Assembly (NCBI GenBank): GCA_964636575.1
Contig: CAZWSE010000112.1
Coordinates: 1 to 9,383, forward strand
Reading direction: 5' to 3'
Origin: CAZWSE01 sp964636575
GTDB taxonomy: Bacteria > Pseudomonadota > Alphaproteobacteria > Rhodobacterales > Rhodobacteraceae
DNA: 9,383 nucleotides
The notes below the pieces were generated by a model. That model worked only from the letters and a program-made list of their open reading frames with translations, searched no databases and was not told where the DNA came from. Positions 1 through 6,252 of the stretch are shown piece after piece. Within the stretch, counting starts at the first letter, position 1, and each line of letters begins with the position of its first letter. The translations under genes were made by a program, and so were the position numbers.

Positions 1-258
1 TATGATGAGATCTGGCAGGCCTTCGTGGCCATCTTGCCCGTGCGCACGGTCGGGGTTATGGGCGACGGACGCACCTATGATTTCGCCTGCGCGCTTCGGG
101 CTGTGACATCCGTCGATGGTATGACCGCCGACTACTACCCTTTCAGCCACGATTTCTTGGGCGAAACGGCGACACGCATCATCAACGAAGTGCCGGGGAT
201 CAATCGGGTCACCTACGACATCACCTCTAAACCACCCGGAACAATTGAGTGGGAATGA
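1..258 (+). CDS. guaA: GMP synthase (glutamine-hydrolysing), C-terminal fragment
   Basis: This is the last 85 codons of a gene that begins before the window, open in frame 1 from the first base to a TGA at 256-258. GMP synthase aminates XMP to GMP using glutamine and ATP in the cytoplasm, the last step of guanine nucleotide synthesis. The fragment is the C-terminal dimerisation / XMP-binding domain. Recognisable blocks are WQAFVAILPVRTVGVMGDGR, then RAVTSVDGMTADYYPF, then RIINEVPGINRVTYDIT, and the family's hallmark ending KPPGTIEWE. The domain ends where the family normally ends, so nothing is lost at the 3' side. The N-terminal amidotransferase and ATP-pyrophosphatase domains lie outside the window. 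Identification is by motif recall and is very secure. Confidence 0.97.
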   Translation, partial: YDEIWQAFVAILPVRTVGVMGDGRTYDFACALRAVTSVDGMTADYYPFSHDFLGETATRIINEVPGINRVTYDITSKPPGTIEWE

Positions 259-273
259 TCCTTTACCCTTTTG

Positions 274-291
274 AAAATACTCCCGCCGGAG
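274..291. other. Short intergenic element: AAAATACTC followed by CTCC/GGAG dyad
   Basis: Between guaA and the next gene the sequence AAAATACTC (274-282) runs into CTCC-CGCC-GGAG, a 4-bp dyad at 280-291. Read on the minus strand this is a small GC hairpin followed by TATTTT, which resembles a weak intrinsic terminator, but no minus-strand gene ends here. The same AAAATACTC core recurs at 7761-7769, also just after the stop codon of a plus-strand gene. From memory, very similar strings are frequent between genes in Rhodobacteraceae genomes; this has not been searched. The GGAGG at 288-292 is too far (27 nt) from the ATG at 320 to act as its ribosome binding site. Function unknown. Confidence 0.4.
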
Positions 292-319
292 GCACCGCAA
301 CACCGCGCGCGGGCCGCAC

Positions 320-1180
320 ATGAGCACGACCGTTACAGCAGCCCTTTGGATGCTCGGCGCGATCGCATCCTTTACCACCATGGCCGTCGCAGGCCGCGAA
401 GCCAGCTCTGATCTCGATACTTTCGAGATCATGATGTACCGCAGCTTCATCGGCATTGTGATTGTGGCAGTTGTCGCAGGCGTTACAGGCACATGGAAAG
501 AAATCACCAAGCGCCATATCGGCACGCATTTCATCCGCAATGCAGCGCATTTCACAGGGCAAAACCTGTGGTTCTATGCAGTAACCGTCATCCCGCTTGC
601 CCAGGTCTTCGCACTTGAATTCACGTCACCGCTTTGGGTCATCATTCTGGCGCCTTTTATCTTGGGGGAACGGCTCACCGCCATACGCGCTTTGGCTGCC
701 GTCATGGGCTTTATAGGCATCCTGATCGTCGCGCGCCCCGATGCAACGACCCTGAATGCAGGGGTCATCGCTGCCGCCTCAAGCGCCATTTTCTTCGCAC
801 TTACGACAATGTTCACCAAACGACTGACGCGGACCGAAACCGTGACCTGCATTCTGGCCTACCTGACAGTCATACAGGCCATTTTCGGGATCATTTGTGC
901 AGGCTATGACGGTGACATAGCCACGCCGACCGCACAAACCTTGCCCTATTTGCTGATGATTGGCTGCGCCGGATTGGTCGCGCATTTTTGCATCACCAAA
1001 GCCCTTACAATAGCGCCTGCGATGGTGGTGGTGCCGATTGATTTTGTGCGTTTGCCCGTGATTGCGGTGATCGGGATGCTGCTTTATCAAGAACAGCTCG
1101 ATGTTTGGGTCTTCGTGGGCGCCGCCATTATCTTTTCGGGCAACTACATGAACATCTGGTGGGAAACCCGCTCGACCTAG
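320..1180 (+). CDS. EamA/DMT-superfamily transporter (first copy)
   Basis: A 286-residue integral inner-membrane protein of the drug/metabolite transporter superfamily, which exports or takes up small metabolites; the substrate cannot be read from sequence. About ten hydrophobic segments form two EamA repeats, roughly residues 5-132 and 145-280. The most diagnostic stretch is around residues 90-138: PLAQVFALEFTSPLWV, then LGERLTAIRALAAV, then GFIGILIVARP, the usual end of the first repeat. The second repeat holds APAMVVVPIDFVRLP and ends in a hydrophobic helix. Length is normal for the family (about 280-310). The ATG at 320 is the only sensible start, yet no good Shine-Dalgarno lies within 15 nt. 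It lies 61 nt after guaA, so read-through from guaA is possible; a role linked to purines would be speculation. Confidence 0.9.
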   Translation: MSTTVTAALWMLGAIASFTTMAVAGREASSDLDTFEIMMYRSFIGIVIVAVVAGVTGTWKEITKRHIGTHFIRNAAHFTGQNLWFYAVTVIPLAQVFALEFTSPLWVIILAPFILGERLTAIRALAAVMGFIGILIVARPDATTLNAGVIAAASSAIFFALTTMFTKRLTRTETVTCILAYLTVIQAIFGIICAGYDGDIATPTAQTLPYLLMIGCAGLVAHFCITKALTIAPAMVVVPIDFVRLPVIAVIGMLLYQEQLDVWVFVGAAIIFSGNYMNIWWETRST

Positions 1181-1250
1181 CATACCTGTATACATTTCAT
1201 CACAATCTTGTGTGTTCCGCAACGTCGCAGATTGACCCAGCCCACCCAAG

Positions 1251-1264
1251 GTTGATCAATCAAC
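1251..1264. promoter_or_regulatory. 14-bp palindrome upstream of the fadL-like gene, possible operator
   Basis: GTTGAT-CA-ATCAAC is a perfect inverted repeat with 6-bp arms, 42 nt before the ATG at 1307. A possible -35 hexamer TTGACC lies at 1232-1237, and with a 17-bp spacer a poor -10 (ATCAAT, 1255-1260) would fall inside the palindrome. That geometry suits an operator over the promoter, but the -10 matches consensus at only three positions. No regulator consensus I know (E. coli FadR, PsrA) matches it. It could be a chance palindrome. Confidence 0.35.
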
Positions 1265-1306
1265 AGGGAGGCACGGGACATCCGTGTGGGAGTGAGGGAA
1301 AACGCC

Positions 1307-2413
1307 ATGAATTTGAACTACATCGCCGGTGCTTTAGCGCTGATCACCGCGACAAACGCTGTGGAGGCCGCAGGTGTCGAGCGCACAACACAGTCGTCCG
1401 CCGTGCTGTTTGAAACGGGGCGTTATGCCGAAATCAGCTTTGGCGGCGCGTCGCCAGACGTATCGGGCGTGGCAGCTGCAGGCTTGGGTGGGTTTGGCTC
1501 CGGCGATCTGTCGCCATCCTTCTTCCAATTCGGTGCGGCTTACAAGGCAGATCTGTCTGAAACCGTGTCTTATGCCGTTATATTTGATCAGCCGTTTGGC
1601 GCTGATGTCGCTTATCCGGTTGGCACCAACTACTTTGCCCAAGGTTCCACCGCGCGGCTGCGTGCAAATGCGCTGACCGGATTGGTCAAATACAAGTTGC
1701 CGTCCAATGTCAGTATCTATGGGGGCATCCGGATACAATCCTTGGAGGCTTCGGCTTCCATCCCCTTTATTGCCGGATATACGGCCCAAGGAGATCGTGA
1801 TGTATCTGCGGGGTATGTCGTAGGTGTGGCCTACGAACGACCTGACATCGCGCTGCGGGTTGCCCTAACCTATAATTCCAAAATCGGGCACGACATCGAG
1901 ACAACCGAGGCGTCCGTGGCCCCCGGCGCCTCTGGGACAAGCACAACGACCGTGGACACGCCCGAATCCATTAACCTCGAGTTCCAAACTGGTATTGCCG
2001 CGGACACCCTATTGTTTGGGTCGGTTCGGTGGGTCGGATGGTCCGACTTCAATATCACCCCCGTTGCTTTTTCTGCAATCACCGGAGGCGGCTCGCTTCT
2101 GAGCTATTCGGATGACACAATCTCGTATTCCATCGGGATTGGACGCAAGCTGAACGAAAATTGGTCGGTCGCTGCCACTTTAGGCTACGAAAGCAGCATG
2201 GGCGGCTTTCTCACAAACTTAGGCCCAACAGACGGGAGTCGAAGCCTTGGGCTGGCAGCGACATACACGAAAGACAATATGAAGATTACTGGCGGCATTC
2301 GCTACGTAGACATCGGTAACGCTTTGACGGCTATTCCGGGCAATGCTCCTGCCGGCACCTTTGCTGACAACAGTGCTGTTGCCGCTGGTGTAAAAATCGG
2401 CTGGTCCTTCTAA
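1307..2413 (+). CDS. OmpP1/FadL-family outer-membrane channel
   Basis: A 368-residue predicted outer-membrane beta-barrel related to FadL, which lets long-chain fatty acids and other hydrophobic compounds cross the outer membrane. The ATG at 1307 is preferred over an in-frame GTG at 1286: GTGAGGG (1292-1298) sits 8 nt upstream, and the protein then begins with a clean signal peptide ending ...TNAVEA before AGVERTTQ, the AG start typical of mature FadL proteins. The rest is alternating polar/hydrophobic strands (FQFGAAYKADLSETVSYAVI, SIYGGIRIQ, SVAATLGYESSMGG) ending in GVKIGWSF with a terminal Phe, the usual signal for barrel insertion. It is shorter than E. coli FadL (about 446 as precursor), and the N-terminal hatch lacks the NPA signature. 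The gene has its own 126-nt upstream region and lies between two DMT transporters. Substrate unknown. Confidence 0.85.
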   Translation: MNLNYIAGALALITATNAVEAAGVERTTQSSAVLFETGRYAEISFGGASPDVSGVAAAGLGGFGSGDLSPSFFQFGAAYKADLSETVSYAVIFDQPFGADVAYPVGTNYFAQGSTARLRANALTGLVKYKLPSNVSIYGGIRIQSLEASASIPFIAGYTAQGDRDVSAGYVVGVAYERPDIALRVALTYNSKIGHDIETTEASVAPGASGTSTTTVDTPESINLEFQTGIAADTLLFGSVRWVGWSDFNITPVAFSAITGGGSLLSYSDDTISYSIGIGRKLNENWSVAATLGYESSMGGFLTNLGPTDGSRSLGLAATYTKDNMKITGGIRYVDIGNALTAIPGNAPAGTFADNSAVAAGVKIGWSF

Positions 2414-2435
2414 AACGCCCGCAACCGCAAGAAAC

Positions 2436-2473
2436 GGATTGGGTTTGCGTAAAACCTTGCCTAGACCCAATCC
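2436..2473. repeat. Perfect 9-bp inverted repeat abutting the start codon at 2474
   Basis: GGATTGGGT (2436-2444) and ACCCAATCC (2465-2473) are perfect reverse complements separated by 20 nt, and the right arm ends on the base before the ATG at 2474. In RNA this would form a 9-bp stem right at the start codon. No T-run follows, so it is a poor candidate for a terminator of the preceding fadL-like gene. It may be a translational control hairpin, a protein binding site, or chance. Confidence 0.5.
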
Positions 2474-3379
2474 ATGACCACACAAACCTCCATCTCCGGC
2501 CGCGCATGGGCTGAGCTCTTGCTCTTGGGTCTTATCTGGGGGGCATCGTTCCTGTCGATCCGGATCGCACTGGATGAAGTACCCGTTCTGACCAGCGTGG
2601 CGCACCGCACGCTTTGGGCGGCACTTGTGCTTTGGACGGTCTTGCTCTTCACCCGTGTGCCTCTTCCAAAAGATCCCAAAATCTGGGGCGCTTTTCTGGT
2701 CATGGGCCTGTTGAACAACGTCATTCCGTTTGGATTAATGGCGTGGGGGCAGCTTCATATCGAAAGCGGGCTGACTTCTATCTTCAATGCCACCACGGCC
2801 ATCTTCGGGGTCATTGTCGCGGCGATCTTCTTCGCGGATGAGCGTCTGTCTTTGCGCAAAGGGCTTGGCGTCGTGATCGGGTTTTTCGGGGTCGCGGTTG
2901 CCATCGGATTAGAGGCCCTGCAGTCCTTTGATATCCGCTCACTCGCCCAATTGGCGGTGATCGCAGGCACCATCAGCTATGCCTTTGCCAGCACTTGGGC
3001 GCGAAAAACACTGACCGGATTGCCGCCGACACTAGCGGCCGCAGGAATGTTGACCGGATCGAGCGTTATCATCTTCCCTGCAGCCCTCATTTGGGACGGA
3101 CCGATGCAGTTTGATCTGGCCCCACGCACCTTTGCCGCCATCGGGTATTATTCGGTCATCGCAACCGCAGGCGCGTATCTATTGTATTACCGCGTCCTTG
3201 GCATGGTCGGCAGTGGCAACCTGATGCTTGTGACCCTTCTGATCCCGCCGGTCGCCATCGTTTTGGGGCATCTGGTATTGGACGAAGTGCTGTCGCCCAA
3301 TGCATACATCGGCTTTGCGATACTGGCCTTGGGGCTGTCCTTGCTCGACGGGCGGCTTTGGCGACGGATATTCCCCTGA
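2474..3379 (+). CDS. EamA/DMT-superfamily transporter (second copy)
   Basis: A 301-residue inner-membrane transporter of the DMT superfamily with two EamA repeats, roughly residues 12-140 and 155-295, and about ten hydrophobic helices. Diagnostic pieces are LLGLIWGASFLSIRIAL near the N-terminus, the helix NNVIPFGLMAWGQ, SIFNATTAIFGVIVAAIFFADERL at the end of repeat one, and LLIPPVAIVLGHLVLDEVL in repeat two. This resembles the RhaT/YdcZ-like metabolite exporters; the substrate is unknown. It differs clearly in sequence from the DMT protein encoded at 320-1180, so this is not a recent tandem duplication. The start is fixed by an in-frame TAG at 2462-2464, leaving ATG 2474 as first start, yet there is no Shine-Dalgarno sequence; translation may be leaderless or SD-independent. 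Confidence 0.9.
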   Translation: MTTQTSISGRAWAELLLLGLIWGASFLSIRIALDEVPVLTSVAHRTLWAALVLWTVLLFTRVPLPKDPKIWGAFLVMGLLNNVIPFGLMAWGQLHIESGLTSIFNATTAIFGVIVAAIFFADERLSLRKGLGVVIGFFGVAVAIGLEALQSFDIRSLAQLAVIAGTISYAFASTWARKTLTGLPPTLAAAGMLTGSSVIIFPAALIWDGPMQFDLAPRTFAAIGYYSVIATAGAYLLYYRVLGMVGSGNLMLVTLLIPPVAIVLGHLVLDEVLSPNAYIGFAILALGLSLLDGRLWRRIFP

Positions 3380-3413
3380 TTGACGCAAGGCGCGTGGTGT
3401 CGCACATAGGGGC

Positions 3414-3420
3414 AAAGGGG
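3414..3420 (+). promoter_or_regulatory. Ribosome binding site deciding the ATPase start
   Basis: AAAGGGG lies 6 nt before the ATG at 3427. It is the only good Shine-Dalgarno near the 5' end of the frame and argues for ATG 3427 over the upstream TTG at 3358, which lies inside the preceding transporter gene. Confidence 0.6.
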
Positions 3421-3426
3421 ACAGGT

Positions 3427-4287
3427 ATGCTCTATAACAACGCGGCAGAGTGGCGGGATGCACCGCACAAACGGGTCATGGTCTTTGGCATGTCAGGTTT
3501 GGGCAAAACCCATCTGGCCAACACCCTGCGCGATCACGGCGACTGGTTCCACTATTCCATCGATTACCGGATCGGCACGCGGTACATGGGCGAATTCATC
3601 ACAGACAACGCCAAGTCCCACGCCATGCAAGTGCCGTTCCTGCGGGATCTGTTGATGAGCGACAGCATCTATATCGGATCCAACATTACCTTCGATAACC
3701 TGTCTCCGGTGGCGACCTATCTTGGCAAGCCCGGCGATGCGACGAAGGGTGGATTGCCGATGGCGGAATACGCCCGTCGCCAGGACCAATTCCGGCAAGC
3801 TGAAATTGCGGCTTTGCATGACACCGCGCCCTTTATAGATCGCGCTGAAGAACTGTACGGCTATCCCAATTTCATTTGCGACACAGGTGGGTCAATCTGT
3901 GAATGGGTAGATGCGAACGATCCAAACGATGCTTTGTTAACCGCGCTGTCCGGCTGTTGTTTGCCGATGTGGATCGAAGGCACGAATGCCCATACCAAGG
4001 CCTTGATTGACCGCTTTGACAAAGCGCCAAAACCTATGGCCTACCAGCCTGCGTTTTTGGCAGCCGCCTGGGCACAATACTTAAACGAAAACAATCTCCA
4101 AGACAGCGATGTTGATCCTGATGATTTCATTCGCTGGACCTATGCACAGGCGCTGGCGCACCGCCAACCGCGTTACGAAGCTATGGCAAAATGGGGTGTC
4201 ACCGTGACAGCCGACGAAGTGGCGCATGTCACCAGTCACGACGGTTTCATAGAGTTGATCGCCACAGCCCTTGAGCGTCGCGGGTAA
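3427..4287 (+). CDS. P-loop ATPase/kinase-like protein of unknown function
   Basis: With the ATG at 3427 the product is 286 residues, soluble, with no signal peptide or membrane segment. A Walker A motif GMSGLGKT lies at residues 21-28 after a hydrophobic strand (RVMVF). It is followed by HYSIDYRIGTRYMGE (43-56), where Asp46 sits where small-molecule kinases such as shikimate or adenylate kinase carry a substrate- or Mg-binding acidic residue. Later conserved-looking blocks are FICDTGGSICEW (149-160) and MWIEGTNAHTKALIDRF (181-197). I do not recognise a characterised family; similar proteins in roseobacters are, as far as I recall, simply named ATPase. The N-terminal P-loop with no obvious AAA+ Walker B/sensor pattern suggests a nucleoside-kinase-like or nucleotide-binding fold. 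It follows the second DMT gene by 47 nt and precedes metA by 40 nt, so it may share a transcript with metA; that is the only functional clue. Confidence 0.75.
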   Translation: MLYNNAAEWRDAPHKRVMVFGMSGLGKTHLANTLRDHGDWFHYSIDYRIGTRYMGEFITDNAKSHAMQVPFLRDLLMSDSIYIGSNITFDNLSPVATYLGKPGDATKGGLPMAEYARRQDQFRQAEIAALHDTAPFIDRAEELYGYPNFICDTGGSICEWVDANDPNDALLTALSGCCLPMWIEGTNAHTKALIDRFDKAPKPMAYQPAFLAAAWAQYLNENNLQDSDVDPDDFIRWTYAQALAHRQPRYEAMAKWGVTVTADEVAHVTSHDGFIELIATALERRG

Positions 4288-4327
4288 CAGACCTATCTAA
4301 CGGCTCAATCCCGCCAAAGGACATTCC

Positions 4328-5245
4328 ATGCCCATCAAACTGCCCGCATCCCTGCCTGCGTTCGACCTGCTGACCCGCGAAGGCGTGTCGGTCATGGACG
4401 ACGATACGGCTGCTTTGCAGGACATTCGGCCTTTGCGGATTGGGCTTTTGAACCTGATGCCCAAGAAAATTCAGACCGAAAACCAGTTCGCGCGACTGAT
4501 CGGGGCGACCCCTTTGCAGATTGAGCTGACCTTGCTGCGGATGAGCGAACACAAGACCAAGAACACGGCCTCAGACCACATGGAGAGCTTTTATAAGACT
4601 GTCCAAGAGGTGCGGGATGAGAAATTCGACGGGTTGATCATCACAGGCGCCCCGATTGAGCATTTGCCGTTCCCAGATGTGACCTATTGGGACGAACTTT
4701 TGGAAGTTTTTGAATGGACCCAAACCAACGTCCATTCGACCTTTGGTGTCTGCTGGGGTGGTATGGCGATGATCAACCACTTTCACGGGGTGAAAAAGCA
4801 CATGCTTGATGCCAAATCTTTTGGCTGTTTTGAGCACCGCAACCTTGATCCGACCTCGCCCTATTTGCGCGGGTTCTCAGACAGCTTCGTGATCCCTGTG
4901 TCACGCTGGACCGAAATGCGGCAGGCCGAGATCGACACGGCCCCCGATTTGCGCACCCTGCTTGGCAGCGCCGAGGTTGGCCCCTGTCTGGTCGAAGACC
5001 CTGCACATCGTGCGCTCTATATCTTTAACCATTTTGAATACGACAGCGACACGCTCAAACAAGAATACGACCGCGATGTGGAAGACGGGACCGCCATCAA
5101 CGTGCCTGTGAACTACTATCCAAACGACGATCCTACCGCTGTGCCGCAGAACAGATGGCGGTCACACGCGCATTTGCTCTATGGTAACTGGATCAATCAG
5201 ATCTACCAAACCACACCTTTTGATCTATCGCGCATTGGGACGTAA
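4328..5245 (+). CDS. metA: MetA-type homoserine O-acyltransferase, probably acetyl-CoA specific
   Basis: A complete 305-residue cytoplasmic enzyme that acylates L-homoserine, the committed step of methionine synthesis. It belongs to the glutamine-amidotransferase-fold MetA family, not the alpha/beta-hydrolase MetX family. The residues fall at E. coli MetA numbering: catalytic Cys142 in FGVCWGGMA, His235 and Glu237 in IFNHFEYD, and homoserine-binding Arg249. Position 111 is Glu (TGAPIEHLPF). Published work on Bacillus cereus MetA linked Glu111 to acetyl-CoA and Gly to succinyl-CoA, so O-acetylhomoserine is the likelier product, feeding direct sulfhydrylation. The usual database name would be homoserine O-succinyltransferase. 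The start has AAAGGA at 4316-4321, 6 nt upstream. The 40-nt gap after the ATPase gene is too short for a SAM-II riboswitch and shows none. Confidence 0.95.
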   Translation: MPIKLPASLPAFDLLTREGVSVMDDDTAALQDIRPLRIGLLNLMPKKIQTENQFARLIGATPLQIELTLLRMSEHKTKNTASDHMESFYKTVQEVRDEKFDGLIITGAPIEHLPFPDVTYWDELLEVFEWTQTNVHSTFGVCWGGMAMINHFHGVKKHMLDAKSFGCFEHRNLDPTSPYLRGFSDSFVIPVSRWTEMRQAEIDTAPDLRTLLGSAEVGPCLVEDPAHRALYIFNHFEYDSDTLKQEYDRDVEDGTAINVPVNYYPNDDPTAVPQNRWRSHAHLLYGNWINQIYQTTPFDLSRIGT

Positions 5246-6206
5246 ATTGTTGATATTCTTTGCCCTTGTGGCCGCTTTAGTGGTGGTCGTTCAATGGCGG
5301 GCGGGCGTTCGGGAAAGCACCGCCAATGCCGCCTATCCCCCTGACGGGCAGATTGTCACGATAGACGGCGTTGATATACATGTGATCGTGGAAGGCACCG
5401 GCCCTGATCTGGTTTTGATCCACGGCGCCAGCGGCAATACCCGCGATCTGACCTTTGACTTCGCAAAACGGCTTACCGACCGCTACCGTGTGATCATCTT
5501 TGACCGCCCCGGCCTCGGGTGGAGCACACGGCCGCCTGCGTACACAGGCGCATGGAACAACCGGTCCGAGCCACCAAAGGTCCAAGCCGAATTGCTACAA
5601 AAAGCGGCTGATCAGATTGGTGTGACAAACCCTTTGGTGATGGGCCATTCCTACGGGGGGTCCGTGGCGCTGGCTTGGGGGCTATTGCGACCCGATGAAA
5701 CGGCCGGATTGATCCTTGTGGCGGCCGCATCAAACCCTTGGCCCGGCGATCTGGGATTGCTCTACAACGTCAATTCTTCGCGATTGGGCGGTGCGTTGTT
5801 TATTCCGCTGATCACGGCCTTCACACCGCGCAGCACGCTTGAACAGACGATTGAAAGCATATTCGAGCCTCAACCCGCCCCTGACGGCTACCTCGATTAC
5901 GTTGGCGCGGGGCTGACCCTGCGCCGTCATTCGATGCGAGCCAATGCACAGCAAGTCAACTCACTGCGGCCCTATATCGTTGAAATGGCAGAAGAATACC
6001 CCGGCCTGACCCTACCCGTTGAGATCGTTCATGGCGATGCAGACACTATTGTGCCTTTGGTCGTCCATTCCGAGCCTTTGTCGAAACTGATCGCAACATC
6101 CAATCTGACAGTTCTGGAGGGGATCGGGCATATGCCACACCACGTTGCGCCAAAACCCGTTGTGGATGCAATTGATCGTACGGCAGCGCGTGCGGGTTTG
6201 CGTTAA
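5181..6206 (+). CDS. Membrane-anchored alpha/beta hydrolase
   Basis: From the ATG at 5181 this is 341 residues. A single hydrophobic helix near residues 23-38 (KLLIFFALVAALVVVV) anchors it, probably with the catalytic domain in the periplasm. The hydrolase domain follows from about residue 56: oxyanion-loop HGASG (81-85), DRPGLGWS (108-115), nucleophile elbow GHSYGG with Ser157, Asp288 in HGDADTIVP, and His317 in GHMPH, a complete Ser-Asp-His triad. Substrate unknown; esterase, lipase or peptidase activity are all possible. The start is uncertain: ATG 5181 overlaps metA by 65 nt without a clear Shine-Dalgarno, whereas TTG at 5235 or 5247 would give a more compact signal anchor (GGGA at 5237-5240 precedes 5247). 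Either way it is coupled to metA. It is not MetX: it has a membrane anchor and lacks MetX-like sequence. Confidence 0.88.
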   Translation: MVTGSIRSTKPHLLIYRALGRKLLIFFALVAALVVVVQWRAGVRESTANAAYPPDGQIVTIDGVDIHVIVEGTGPDLVLIHGASGNTRDLTFDFAKRLTDRYRVIIFDRPGLGWSTRPPAYTGAWNNRSEPPKVQAELLQKAADQIGVTNPLVMGHSYGGSVALAWGLLRPDETAGLILVAAASNPWPGDLGLLYNVNSSRLGGALFIPLITAFTPRSTLEQTIESIFEPQPAPDGYLDYVGAGLTLRRHSMRANAQQVNSLRPYIVEMAEEYPGLTLPVEIVHGDADTIVPLVVHSEPLSKLIATSNLTVLEGIGHMPHHVAPKPVVDAIDRTAARAGLR

Positions 6207-6231
6207 GCCCCTTAACATCCCATATTAAAAT
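6203..6231 (+). promoter_or_regulatory. Possible sigma70-type promoter for ppk2-tetR
   Basis: A -10-like TAAAAT (6226-6231, five of six consensus positions) is preceded after 17 bp by a poor -35, TTAAGC (6203-6208). It sits in the AT-rich part of the 46-nt gap between the hydrolase and ppk2. A start near 6238 would leave a leader of about 15 nt that still includes GAGG at 6244-6247. No Pho-box-like direct repeat is visible. Confidence 0.3.
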
Positions 6232-6252
6232 AGAACAACCGCCGAGGTCCCT

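Noticed and set aside
779..1249. Long open frame on the minus strand opposite the first DMT transporter.
   Set aside because: The translation is rich in His, Arg, Gly and Asp with no hydrophobic core or motif, as expected for the antisense of a membrane-protein gene, and it overlaps a well-supported gene.
3358..3426. TTG start at 3358 for the P-loop protein, overlapping the DMT gene by 22 nt.
   Set aside because: No Shine-Dalgarno precedes it, while ATG 3427 has AAAGGGG at good spacing and still leaves the whole P-loop domain intact.
4288..4327. SAM-II-type riboswitch before metA, which is known upstream of methionine genes in alphaproteobacteria.
   Set aside because: The gap is only 40 nt, shorter than the SAM-II aptamer plus RBS, and I see no matching pseudoknot pairing.
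5181..6206. The alpha/beta hydrolase next to metA as a MetX homoserine acetyltransferase.
   Set aside because: It has an N-terminal membrane anchor, a short lid and generic esterase motifs rather than MetX signatures, and metA already supplies the acyltransferase step.
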